Shown here: positions 1 through 10,505 of the stretch, in pieces
How the letters are laid out: the number at the start of each line of letters is the position of its first letter
Position numbering within the stretch: the first letter of the stretch is position 1
Source of the DNA: Adenophora triphylla var. japonica
Lineage: Eukaryota > Streptophyta > Magnoliopsida > Asterales > Campanulaceae
Assembly: GCA_022495995.1 (NCBI GenBank)
Contig: JAFEMH010005378.1
Coordinates: forward strand, 62,001-126,000
DNA: 64,000 nt
Direction: 5' to 3'
The notes under the pieces: model-generated
What the model was told of the DNA's origin: nothing
Databases searched by the model: none
What the model saw: only the letters and a program-made list of their open reading frames with translations
Program-made: the position numbers and the translations under genes

Positions 1-767
1 TTGGTCCCTTATGTTAGCTTTTTTCTTTTCAGTTTACTCCTTCTGTTTGTAGAATATTCAAAAATACCAAAAATACCATTGTACTATATAATAATTTGGT
101 CCCTAAACTTAACACTTTTAACAATGACATTCGACTAATTCATATTGTATTTAAATTAAAATCTATATTTATTTATATTTTGGATAAAAAAAACTCATAA
201 TCAATTTCATAGTAAATACTAAATAGTAAAGAGTATTTTTGCTAAGTGTTAAAATTAGAAAAAATATAAAGAGGGGGCAAAGTGATAAATTATTATCATA
301 AGGGACTCAATAAATATCTAAAGATAACAAATATATTCAATTAAGGGTATTTTGACAGAATCGTTAGAAATTTCCGTTAAATTAAACCCTTATTTGCTAA
401 GAATTGGTAATGTTAGATCCTAATTTAATAGAAATTTTTAACGGTTTCGTAAAAAAAAAAACCTTAATTGTTAATAATTGTCTGTCATCTTTAGACCCTT
501 ATTTTGCGAGTTTTGAAAAATCAGATTCCTTTCTAAGAACGAACCCCAAACTTTAGACCCTTCTTTGTCATTTACCCTTGTTTAAATTCAATCTAGTCGA
601 TTTGAGATTTTTAACTTCAATTTTTGAGAAATTGTTGCAATGTTGAAGATCTCGAACCCACCTTGGGCTACTAAATCTCGACTCTTGATGTTCCCGCATG
701 GCAGATCCAATATGGAGAATTAAGAAGAAAAATGATGAAAAGATTGTTGATGAAATAAATATTTTAC
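1..767. other. AT-rich spacer, no gene seen
   Basis: No convincing coding region or RNA gene. Short motifs such as repeated 'gaccctta' and 'ccgttaaatt' resemble degraded repeat DNA, but no boundaries could be fixed. Confidence 0.5.
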
Positions 768-893
768 CTTGATCTCCAAGGAGGTAGTAATCTCTGCTGA
801 AGTAGAGTCTGTCTCAAAGCTTTTGTGCTTCCCCGGATTCAACTCTTTATCGATGTCGACTGCTGGAAAACTAGAGCCACCTGAACTTGTCAT
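768..893 (-). CDS. Possible first exon of an unidentified gene
   Basis: On the reverse strand an ATG at 891-893 opens a 42-codon frame beginning MTSSGGSSFPAVDIDKEL. It ends at a good splice donor, AAG|GTAAAA, at 766-768. A second in-frame ATG lies 15 codons upstream. The product is hydrophilic and rich in Ser and Thr, and I recognise no domain. Any later exons would lie between 1 and 765, where I could not find a convincing one. It could be a real N-terminal exon, a transposase fragment or chance; confidence is low. Confidence 0.22.
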
Positions 894-1276
894 TTTCTTG
901 AAGAAAGTTTGCCTTGAGTTTACTATTTTCTTTTTCAATTCCTTGGTATTTTTGTTGGTATGGAATATGATGAAGGTGGAATATAGAAGAAAGAGGTATA
1001 AAAATTTAAATTTAGTTTATTTGTTATAATGGATATACAAAGTATTAATTCACATATTGCTTGGATTGGATCTCAACTACTTTCTATTTTTGGCTTTTAA
1101 CAATCCGAGAAAATTGCATGACCAATATCCTTTGAATGTACTAATTTCGTCAAAAGATAGTTATATTTTGATTTTTTTTTTAAATAAAAAATTAATTGAT
1201 ATTTCTTTTTCAAAATTGTTATGATAATTTAATTATTGATAGGATATTATGAAAAATCACTTCTCTTTTAGAAAAA

Positions 1277-1302
1277 CTAGTGACCCGTCGAAATTCGACG
1301 GG
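1277..1302 (-). mobile_element. Helitron-like 3' terminus
   Basis: Read on the reverse strand, a near-perfect hairpin (CCCGTCGAA / TTCGACGGG, 1284-1302) is followed after three bases by CTAG and then T. That is the layout of a plant Helitron 3' end. The element would extend towards higher coordinates; its 5' end was not located. Confidence 0.5.
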
Positions 1303-1310
1303 CATAGTGA

Positions 1311-2143
1311 GGCTAATTATTAAAGACACTTTTCTTTGTCCTTTCATTCGAGATACGGTTAACCAAATCTTGCGGTTCACTTTTCGGCGTACAGAGTTAC
1401 CTTTCATTCTTGATCTGCCATTGTCCCTCACTTACACAATTTTTTTTTTATCAAAATTCAATCAAATAAATATATAATATGTAACATTATATTGAATTAA
1501 AAATGTTTACTTGATTTACGTAATTTCAATAAATTCCCAGTGGATTAACCCACATAAGGGACATAAATTTCTCAAAAAAGACGATAGGAGATCCAACACA
1601 AAGTTAATAAACCCAAAATCAGAAAAAATGAAGCTAAAAAACATTGAGAACTCGAACCATTTTCCTCTTTCCTGGCTTCATAAGAAATGAAGATTCCTCT
1701 TCACTGGCCAGCTCAACTCAAAATACGAGTATCTCTCAAGTAAATGTCAGTATGGTTATTACAAAGTATTAGTGGTTCATACAAGTACTTTTGTGAACGA
1801 AAAAAGAAAATAACATATAATAATGAACGTAAAAATAAGAACATACATATTTATGCGGTCATCATATTTCGTTAGCTACGTCCACAAGCAGAGAAAAAAC
1901 AATTCTTATTCATACGGTGGAATCAAGATACAAATAAAGACATTCAACTCGTGTAATAGATTTCTAGATCACTAGAACTAGAAAAACAACATACACAATT
2001 GATCTCAGATGAAACTAGGTTTTCAAATGTTCATAATATTGCAGGCAATAATAACATGTGAGGATTTATACTCTCTAGTACTGGTCCCAGGTTCCGTTAA
2101 ACTGGTGTAGCTTAAACGTAGCTCAAAGGTAATTTTTCGAGCC
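1311..2143. other. Non-coding stretch, possibly Helitron body
   Basis: AT-rich sequence without a supported gene. It lies inside the presumed Helitron that ends at 1277, but no helicase or replication-initiator coding is visible. Confidence 0.3.
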
Positions 2144-2333
2144 TATGCAATCACATGTCATAGCCGCATTGGTGCTCTAATGTCTGTTCCACCGCTTGAC
2201 CGAGTGCGACTACATAACCATCGAACCTCCTGATGCCAAAATCCTCGAAAAAGCCACGAACATACTATCATCTATGCGATTGCCCTGTGCGGCAGAATAG
2301 TGTCCAAAGTTGTTTTTTCCGCTTAGGTCTTGA

Positions 2334-2793
2334 TGTTAGAACATGGATTAAATAATATGTGTTATTGAATTCCATATGTTATAGTCATTTAATAATGTTA
2401 AAGTATAGACAAAATATGTAGAATACCATTAGGTGAAAGTACCATTAAATGATGGGCATAATGGTAACTTCTCACCACCAACTTTGTGAAAGGGTGTAGT
2501 CCCTAAATGAAGTGCCCCTTCTCTTATTATATAAAAGCCATCCATCAACCATTAGAGACACTTGTTGCTTTAGTAAAATTCAATCATAAAACTATCTTCA
2601 TCCATTGAGAAGATCAAGTGTGGGCACTATCATTTAGAAGTACTTTCTTCCCTACTCTCTCCTTCATTCAAGAGCAAGTATCAAGAACATAATCATGGAT
2701 TCTTCAGGTACACGCTTCCGTCTTCATCTTCCTTATCTCTTCTTAATCTAGATATGATACGGTTTTGGTTTATGGAATATTTATGTTCCAACA
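2334..2793 (+). repeat. Ty1/copia-type LTR, without its coding body
   Basis: A 460-bp unit starting TGTTAGAACA and ending TGTTCCAACA, so both ends carry the short inverted termini expected of an LTR. It holds a TATA box (tatataaaag, about 2528-2537) and is followed one base later by a primer-binding site. No gag or pol follows and no partner LTR is visible, so this is the remnant of an element deleted downstream. Confidence 0.8.
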
Positions 2794-2794
2794 A

Positions 2795-2808
2795 TTGGTA
2801 TCAGAGCC
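2795..2808 (+). other. Primer-binding site for initiator tRNA-Met
   Basis: TTGGTATCAGAGCC matches the complement of the 3' end of plant initiator tRNA-Met, the usual copia primer. It fixes the LTR at 2334-2793 as a 5' LTR. Confidence 0.85.
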
Positions 2809-3227
2809 TACTCATATTCTAGATCAAGTTTGAGTATTATGAAAAACCTTTATGTTTTATTATGCTTTTGATTCTTCAGATTCCATGTTTATCATGTGTT
2901 CTTGAATTATTTTCATACTCTAATTCAGATTCTAGAGTGTGGTGTTAAAACTTAATTATAAAATTTTGGTTTTACTCAATAGACTTTCAATTCTTAATGT
3001 AAGATTATCCTAATTTTGAACATAACCACCATCATTGGATGTGTTGTGAGTTTGTTCAAATGCATAGCCACGCATTTAAAAATGTGTTGTGAGTATGCGG
3101 ATCTACTTGCTTTGGTTGAATAATGATTCACCATTAAGTTAAGAATCGTTAGTAAAAATCTGAAAAATAATGATTCACGCATTTACACCCTTTTACTCTC
3201 ACAATAGATGATTAATCCTAGAGCCAA
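2809..3227. other. Non-coding remnant after the primer-binding site
   Basis: This is where gag should begin, but no gag similarity is seen. It contains one arm (3198-3228) of a 31-bp inverted repeat whose partner lies in the RT fragment of the reverse-strand copia element at 3678-3708. Confidence 0.4.
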
Positions 3228-3261
3228 AAATAAAATGGGACGGAGGGAGGGAGGGAGTAAT
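3228..3261. repeat. Single arm of a Stowaway-like MITE
   Basis: The string aaaatgggacggagggaggg with a following 'gagta' is the right-hand terminus shared by the Stowaway-like MITEs elsewhere in the window. The matching left terminus is not visible nearby. Confidence 0.45.
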
Positions 3262-3699
3262 ATGACCACTGCTTAGTTGTAGTGTACGGGGAACCTCGGT
3301 TTTGTATCCCACATGTTATGTTACACCTCCATCTCTCTAGTTTATTTATTTATTTAATAAGACCATATGTCTTCTACCCATCGATTTGGACCCATCCAGT
3401 CGGTCAGATAGATCTCTCCCCACACACACCACTCGTTCATGTTTATTTTATCATCCAATCTAAATCTGACTCACGTGGTTTTATTTATTTTTCTTTTTCT
3501 TCAGATTTTGAACAACGAATCTCTGTCCGTCTCTCACTAAAGTAAGGGAATCGTGAGTTGAGTTACGAGGAAATAAAAGGCACAAGGCCCAATAAGCGCA
3601 CCCTAAGCCCAATGCAACTCGTGGGCCCGGTTGGCACCAATGCGGCTATGACATGTGATTGCATACGCATTTAAAAATTTGGCTCTAGGATTAATCATC

Positions 3700-3795
3700 T
3701 ATTGTGAGAATATGCAATGGCAAGAAGTGTACGAATAGTGGGAGGTTTGACTATCGGACTAAATGTCTCATCATAGTAAACACCTTCCTGCTGTG
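3700..3795 (-). pseudogene. Copia reverse transcriptase N-terminal fragment
   Basis: The translation contains QQEGVYYDETFSPIVKPPTI, matching the conserved copia motif that precedes the RT palm, then runs into a stop near 3706. It lies directly downstream (in element orientation) of a 49-bp patch of LTR sequence. That patch has replaced the stretch normally linking integrase to RT. Confidence 0.75.
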
Positions 3796-3799
3796 CCTA

Positions 3800-3848
3800 C
3801 CTTTCACTATTCTAGGTAGTTCAACTATATAAGGAAAAGGATAACTAA
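3800..3848 (-). repeat. 49-bp LTR-derived patch inside pol
   Basis: Identical to 6885-6933 in the element's own LTR region and in the same orientation. It sits exactly between the integrase C-terminal region and the RT fragment, so it marks an internal deletion filled with LTR sequence. Confidence 0.85.
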
Positions 3849-4994
3849 GGAAAATACCAGCCCGAGCCCGTGTTACCATGGGATGTTGGACTGGCGCTGT
3901 GGGCTGAACAGAAGAAGAGGTCGGCCTATTGTGAGATGATGGTGGTGGTGTCAACATGGTATCACCAGAAGAATTTTCCAGATTATTTGGCTGTATAACT
4001 GAACCAGGTGAGGCGTTAGCTAGCTGATCTGGATTTGACGTGGTTGGAAGTACCATGCGGGCTGGTGACTGAAGAAGGCCATCATCAGAATTAGCAGGTG
4101 TGGGGGTCTGGTTAGCCACATGAGTGCATGTAAGCTCGGGCCATCCCAATGGAGATGGGCAAGCCGAATGAGAGTGGCAGCCTTGTTGCTGCAATAGGAT
4201 AGAAGTAGTAGGCTGGTGTTGTCCAGTTGCAAGAGATGTCAATCCGGAAGAAGTACCAGACTGCGACATGATATTTGAAGAACCTGTAGGAATAGACTTG
4301 GTCATAGGAAAAGTTTGTTCATCAAATAAAACATGTTTAGTAACATAAATGCGACCCGTTACTTGGTCAAGACAACAGTAACCTTTTCTAAAAGTATCGT
4401 ATCCCAAGAAAACACATGGAGTAGATTTAGGCATGAGTTTATGTTTGTTATAAGGAACAAGATGCGGAAAACATAAACAACCAAAAGTCTTCAAAAACAT
4501 GTAATCAGGAGTTTGTTTGAGAAGTTTTTGGTGAGGAGAAATATAGCCTAACTGGCGCATGGGAAGTTTATTATTATGGTACACAGTTGTACTGAATGCT
4601 TCTAACCAATAAACTTGAGGTACCTCAGATTGTGCTAAGAGACAAAGCCCCATTTCTACTATATGTCGGTATTTTCTTTCGACAATACCATTCTGTTGAG
4701 GTGTATAAGGACAAGTAGATTGATGTTTTATTCCATGTTGCTTAAGAAAAAGAAGAAATTGTCAATTTATGAATTCACCCCATCTGTTTGAACGGTTTTA
4801 ATATTGTGTATGGTTGCGATTTTGCGACTTAGTTGGTTTTCTATTTGAGTTTTGAATGTAGAGAAAACTTCCAATACATCAGATTTTCGCATCAAAGGAA
4901 TAAACCAAACATAGCGAGAAAAATCATCAACAATACTAAAATAATATCGAAAACCACTTTTAGAATGAACGGGGGATGGACTCCATACATCCAA
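3849..4994 (-). pseudogene. Copia integrase, broken
   Basis: Two frames carry the integrase. The first (4767-4994) has MDVWSPSP and IVDDFSRYVW of the catalytic core; its second catalytic motif reads TDGVNS where TDGGGEF is usual. The second (down to 3849) has the C-terminal signatures LKTFGCLCFPHLVPYNKHK and VFLGYDTFRKGYCCLD. Between them the frame is lost near 4767. The protein would have inserted copia DNA into the genome; as it stands it cannot be made in one piece. Confidence 0.8.
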
Positions 4995-6708
4995 ATGTAA
5001 AAGATCTAAAGGAGCAACTGAATGAAACGTACGAGAAAAAAAATGGTAAATTGCAAGATTTGCCTAAAGGGCAAATATGACAACTAGATTTATTTGAGGT
5101 AGATCCACTAATTGGTATCTTGACTCTTTTGACTAGTGACTTGAAAACTTGAGAAGAAGGATGACCAAGACGAGCATGCCATGTGGAGGGTGAGGCTCGT
5201 TCCCCGATGAGGGCCAGTGAATTGACATGAGAAGATGGATCAACCTGGAGTTTGTAGAGTCCATCCGAGCTACTGCCAGAAAGAATAGTCCGCTTCGTAG
5301 TGTTGTCCTTCACACGAAACTCATATCCGTCAAGTTCAAAAAAGCAGTTATTATCAATTGAAAAACGGCGGATAGAAAGAAGAGACTTATGCATATTAGA
5401 AACGCACAAAACATTACGAAGAATAAACTTTCTATCATGGGAAGAAACAGAAGCTTGACCAATAGAAGAAATGGGGATACGAGTACCGTTAGCAATAGTT
5501 ACTGAGTCCATACCTGAGTAAGGGGTAACATGAGAAAACCCCTTGGTGGATGCCGTCATGTGGTTTGTGGCACCGAAATCTAACACATAGGAAGATGCTC
5601 CATGTCCATTTGAGAACTCTATATGTGAAGGATCAGGAGAAGGGTGGCTGTAAAAAGCAAAATTCCCACGATTCGAACATTGTGGAGCTGTATGATCTGG
5701 TTTGTGGCACAATTGACAAGCAGCATGACTAATGTGTGTGAAGGCATTCGGAGGTTGATATGGAGTGGTTTTCTTGCCTGGGAAGGGAGAGGCCTGATAA
5801 GCAGTAGACTGATAGGAGTTGGGCCGAGGGAAATAATGGGTTGGGGTAGCATGATTGGGTGGTGTGGGAAGAATTCCTCGGCCACCTCTGCCTTGTCCAT
5901 TTTTACCTTGGCCAACAGCCTTGTTTCGGCCACCCTTATTTTTGTTATGGCCCCGTCCGCGGCCTGGATTGGGACTGCCGCCCGAGAGATTGAATGAGGA
6001 AGGACTGGAACGAGGTTGTACCCCAGCCGCTAAAGCACTAGTAGGGATGAGATTAGATGTTGAGAAACGAGATTGAAGGTCTTCTTCTTGGAGCAACAAA
6101 TCTAGGAGATCATCAAGAGAATCTGCGGGATTATTATTCTGCGAAGTGATGAACTCTTTGAACGGGGATCCAAGTCCAGCAACAAGTCGTTGTTGAAGAT
6201 CTTCGTCTGAAACAACGTCACCTGCTTTGGCAAGGGCATCTGAGATAGAAGTGGCACGGAGGAAGTAATCATCAGTACTTACATCTGGGCTTTTAGAGAG
6301 TGCATTCCGTTCTGTTTTAAGCTTCTGAATGTGCACCCTTGATTTTCCACCAAACCGTTTCTCCAAAATATTCCAAGCCGCAGGAGTCGTGACACAAGAA
6401 TTCACTCGCCATTGGATTTGGGAAGAAACTGTAGCTTTAATCCATCCTAGAACTAGGCTGGAAGCTTGATTAAAATAATCAAACAATGGATTGTCACTGC
6501 CATCTTCGAGCTTAGCAGATGGTGGCTCGTTTTGGGTTATGGCATTTAGGAGTTTGAAGGTAGTGAGGACGGTGTGAAACAAGTACCGCCAGTTTAGATA
6601 ATTGTCATTGTTTAAATGACAATGCCCAAGATATGACTTGTTTAGGTTTAGCGGTAGGGAATGAAGGCTAGCAACGGAAGAATTACTGGACTTAGGAGGA
6701 GAAGTCAT
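4960..6708 (-). pseudogene. Copia gag-protease-pre-integrase polyprotein, 582 codons open
   Basis: The ATG at 6706-6708 starts MTSPPKSSNSSVAS. A gag domain of the UBN2 (gag_2) type follows (about residues 20-230), then a Gly/Arg/Asn-rich linker. Next is a CCHC knuckle, CQLCHKPDHTAPQC. The aspartic protease follows, with the active-site region VLDFGATNHMT; the usual DSG is DFG, which should disable cleavage. The GAG-pre-integrase box WHARLGHP comes next, before the frame leaves integrase near 4960. It is intact over 1.7 kb, so decay is moderate. Confidence 0.85.
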
Positions 6709-6759
6709 GTCGAAATTATGTGAGTTTTAGTCGTGGATCGTATTTGGTAACGGATACCA

Positions 6760-7013
6760 TATAAGACAAAACCCTACGAAGCTAATGGTGAGAGGAAGAA
6801 GATGAGATTGGGACTCTAAACGTGAGTCTTCTGACCTCGTATTCCAACTATAAATAAGAGAATATTGTTACAAAGAGTCCTACCCCTTTCACTATTCTAG
6901 GTAGTTCAACTATATAAGGAAAAGGATAACTAATGAAGAATAAACATATTTATCTTTCCTAAATTACACAAATAAAATATTTACAATATCTTTACATTAG
7001 TTGACCAATATCA
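6760..7013 (-). repeat. Probable 5' LTR of the reverse-strand copia element
   Basis: Lies directly upstream of gag. On the reverse strand it begins TGATATTGGTCAAC and runs to an unusual primer-site-like TGGTATCCGTTACC at 6746-6759. The 3' LTR is missing, so the boundaries are inferred. It contains the 49-bp segment copied into pol at 3800-3848. Confidence 0.5.
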
Positions 7014-7040
7014 CGAGGTGACATTTGTGCTATTGCTTAC

Positions 7041-7337
7041 AAGTATGACAATTGCTAGTCTGTTATTCAACTTAGCCCTAATCATCCTTTGTTCCTACAT
7101 CCAAATGATAATCCTGGAATGAAATTGATCTCACATGTTCTAACTGAAAACAATTACTCTCAATGGAGTCGTGCCATGATTCTGTCCTTGGAATCCAAGA
7201 TCAAACTTGGAATGATCAATGGCTTGTCTCCTCAGCCTAAACCTGAGTCAAAATATGCTGCACTTTGGAGTAGATGTAACAGTATGGTCATCTCTTGGCT
7301 CACTAACTCGGTTTCTCCGGATATTGCAACATGTATT
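7041..7337 (+). pseudogene. Copia gag fragment, left half
   Basis: Encodes [20 protein letters not shown] and the following [20 protein letters not shown], the gag N-terminal region of the same family as the element at 22477-27911 (compare 23180-23470). It is cut at 7337 by insertion of the gypsy element; the reading resumes at 19728. It has no LTR of its own. Confidence 0.85.
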
Positions 7338-9041
7338 TGTAAGTGCTCCAATTTGAGTTGGTAGCTTTTTCGTTAGAAAGTTAACGAAAGTTTTAACATT
7401 TCTAACATTGCTAACAATCTCTAACCTTTCTAACCAAGCAAGGGTAGGTTAGGGTTTGCTATTTAAAGTTAAACCAAAAAAGGAATCCAAAAAAGCAAAA
7501 GAATTAAGAAAATCCCGAAACAGCTAGTTGAAAAACAATTTCTGCTGATATTTTGAAAAATATTCTTCCTGTTCAAAGCCTGGAGCAGCATTTAATGCAC
7601 CGTGCACGTTTCTGAGGACCTCCGCGCGGACATCTTTGAGTTTTCAGAGGGCCTATAAATTAAACCCTCCTCTCTCAGTTTACAAGGACAACTTACTCAC
7701 AGCAACGAAGTTCTGGCGAAATATAGAGAGAAAACAGTGGGAATCCTTAGATTGCCACCATTTTCTCTTGAATCTTTCCCAATCAAATACCAAACACACC
7801 AAACCTTGATACTCCTCAAGCCAAACACCAAATCTTGATACTCCTCAAGTCAAATTCCAAGCCTAGGAAGATAGGGTGTCACCATTGGTAAAGCCCTCCT
7901 TCTCAAAACCCTAAAATTCTCTTTTGATCTCTTGATCATCTTGTTCTTCTTACTTTGACTTATTTTATGTCTAGTTTAACTTGAGTTTTGACCTAAGATG
8001 GTCATCTTGAAGTTCATCTTCATGAATGACCATCTCAAGTGGTCCACATTTTAGATCTTTAGTCAATTCTTTCTCCTTGGTTTCATCTTTACAAAACCCC
8101 CTTTCCCTTTGCAAAGGACATGTTTCAACCCCATAAATTCCCCAAGGATGACTTGAATATGATAACCACTTAACAAAAGGTAGTGGTATCAAGTCTAGGG
8201 ATGAAAATGGGGTGAACATAGATGCAAATCCCCCAAAAATCACATTTTCCCTCAAGAACATCTAGCTGTCCAGTAGCATTGTTCTGAGACCTCAGTCCAT
8301 TTTTCTATTTTTTGGACCCAGTAAAACTTGGAATTGGATGTTGACTACAAAACACTTTTTGTAGCCAACATCCAGAGCTTTCCAGAAATAATTTTATTTT
8401 ATTTTTTGAGTAAGTAAAACTCCTTTTTTCAATTTTTCTTTTAGAGGCCAGTTCATCAGCTTCTGGAAATCCAGATTTCACATCTGAGATTTCTAGAAGG
8501 TTTTGACCCCTCAAATTACTTCCAAAATGGAAAGTTCCTTTGCAGAAACCCTATTTAGGGTGTTTTAAGAAACTTTCATTCTCGGACTTTCCCCAGATTC
8601 TGAGGTTTTGAAGCCTTTAAGTCCCTTTCAAAGTCAAGGGTCAACTGCCTTCTTTCATTCTGGCAGAATTGCTTTTCAAATCCAAAAATCTTTTGAGTGC
8701 CAAGACTCGACCCAAAAATCATACCAAAAATCTCGGGGATTGTTCAAAGTCTTATAAAGAGTTCCCTATTTTTGTTTTTCTCAGTTTCAACTTATTTTGG
8801 CCAAAACACACACACACACACACACACACAAATGATTTTCAGTTTGGAAGACTCGTTTTACGAGGCGCGTCGGGTGCACACTAACGTCCTTCCCGACGCG
8901 TAACATGACCTCCGAACCTAAATCTCTGATCTCGGGCTTTTTTCAAAGTTTTGGCCCTCAAAATTTAAATGGCGTGGCGACTCCGTTTTCGTTGATTTTT
9001 TCAAACAAAAATGGGAAAATTTTCGGATACACATCATCACA
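7338..9041 (+). repeat. 5' LTR of the gag-only gypsy element
   Basis: 1704 bp, TG...CA ends (TGTAAGTGCTCC...CATCATCACA). TATA box tataaat at 7654-7660, preceded by an imperfect palindrome around ggacctccgcgcggac. It contains a CA microsatellite near 8806-8830 that is about 8 bp longer than in the 3' LTR. Confidence 0.93.
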
Positions 9042-9042
9042 G

Positions 9043-9062
9043 TGGCGACTCCGCTGGGGATC
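9043..9062 (+). other. Primer-binding site for tRNA-Arg
   Basis: TGGCGACTCCGCTGGGGATC is complementary, over 20 bases, to the 3' end (with CCA) of plant tRNA-Arg(ACG) as I remember it. The same site, reversed, serves the element at the right end of the window (63613-63630). This primer choice is typical of Tat/Ogre elements. Confidence 0.85.
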
Positions 9063-10505
9063 AAGTTTTTTTTTAAAAAATGGTATTCGGTATATTGGTG
9101 GAAACCACTAAATTTCCCGTTATCGCCTCCTAACACGAGTCGGGGATAAATTGTAGTCTAACAATCCCACGTACCGGTATCACCGTTTTCAAAAAAAAAA
9201 AAAAGCTTTTGAGGGTCAAGCTTCCGTCCCGGCTTTGAAAAATCATTTTTTATGTGTGTGTTGATTTTTGCACAGTTTTCATGTTGTTTTGGCCGCCTCG
9301 GAGAAAGTCAAAATTTTGACTGTCGGAATAATGTCCCTAACTGTCGGAATTTTTGTGCTTATGTGCTTATGTGTTCATTAATTTTCAAAAAAAAAAAAGA
9401 AGATTTTCAAAAAAAAAAGATTTTTCAAAAGAAAATTTTCAAAAAAAAAAAAATCATGCATCATGCCTTTTAAGACACATAAAAAAAATTCTATTTTACT
9501 CAGAAAAAGAAGATAGACTGCTTGCACACTACGCGCACGTTGACCGTACACTGCACACTACGTCCTTAACCCGGGGAAATCCTTGTCGCGGTCCGTTTGG
9601 TCTTATTACGCCTCTCGGATGAGCACAGGACTACCCAAACATCCCATGGAGCCTCGTGTCGACCATGCACTTGTCCGTGACACACTTTGTCCGAGACCCG
9701 GTTGGTTTTAGTCCGTGCAGTGTCATGCCCGCCCGTGTATAGACCTTTCCTTTCAAGCCTTTGTCGGCATACCGACTCAATATCTTTCGGGTCCCTAATC
9801 AGTCGAAGTCATGCCGGCTTTCCGCCGCAGACTTTGACCAAGATATTGACCGGCGCCTTGACTTCGGCTCGGCGCACAAATTATACACCGACTCCCGGCA
9901 TGACACCGAGTCATCAAGGATTAACGGTTATTCCATGCCTAATTACGGCTTAACTGACGACAAGTCAAGATCAATAGCGGACATTTATCAGTCCAAATCA
10001 TGCCGACTTTTCGTCGAGCCCTCGGACACGATCTTGACTTTAACGTCAGCTTTGTCCGTAATTTACATCGACTGCTCGTTAAGACTCGATTACCCGCCGA
10101 GACTTCTAGGATCGTTTTCTTTCGGTCGGTGGGACCCGCTTGCCCTATAGGACCCTCGCCGGCTGTCTACCTGGGAGGTCGAAATACGGGTGGAATACGA
10201 GGGGCTTATAGACGTAGTGACGGGGCCCACGATCCAGAATCGAGTAGTTTGCAAAAAAAAAAAGAGCAATCTTTTCCAACCGATTAGGCTAATAAAACGT
10301 GTTTTAAGTAAACATGAACAAATAATTGCATGTTGCACGAGCCTTGAGCCCAAACACCTACCCACCTTCAATTCCCGCCATCGAACCCTCGTGTCTTTCC
10401 CCGACTCCGCACAAAGCTTGGTTTCGGGCACCGGTCACCGTTTGATCATTGGGAAGAGTCAAGCGCATCGTCGGCTTCGTCGTTTGTTTCAACTCCGGGT
10501 TTCGT
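9063..10505 (+). other. Leader region of the gag-only element
   Basis: Non-coding leader between primer site and gag. It includes A-rich runs around 9385-9455. A stretch at 10100-10250 resembles the reverse complement of 62600-62730, showing that the two Tat-type elements share leader sequence. No intact reading frame of note. Confidence 0.6.

Larger units (their letters stand above)
2144..3665. repeat. Inverted repeat with 32-bp perfect arms
   Basis: The arm at 2144-2175 is the exact reverse complement of the arm at 3634-3665. A second inverted pair of 31 bp (3198-3228 and 3678-3708) partly overlaps the same interval. The enclosed DNA contains a copia LTR and a MITE arm. The arrangement suggests a rearranged or fold-back insertion. 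Confidence 0.8.
3663..7013 (-). mobile_element. Decayed, truncated Ty1/copia element
   Basis: Reading from right to left: a probable 5' LTR (about 6760-7013), gag with a zinc knuckle, protease, GAG-pre-integrase and integrase, then a short reverse transcriptase fragment at 3700-3795 that stops at an in-frame TGA. Most of RT, all of RNase H and the 3' LTR are missing. The order PR-IN-RT is the copia order. The RT fragment is recognisable by its QQEG...YYDETFSPIVKP core, normally found at the start of copia RT. Confidence 0.85.

Noticed and set aside
640..665. 'gggttcgaga' on the reverse strand as a tRNA B box
   Set aside because: No A box at the right distance and no cloverleaf could be drawn.
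8305..8514. 69-codon ORF repeated at 18992-19201, and similar LTR ORFs at 7971 and 18658
   Set aside because: Identical in both LTRs because the LTRs are duplicates; no domain and no reason to expect LTR coding.
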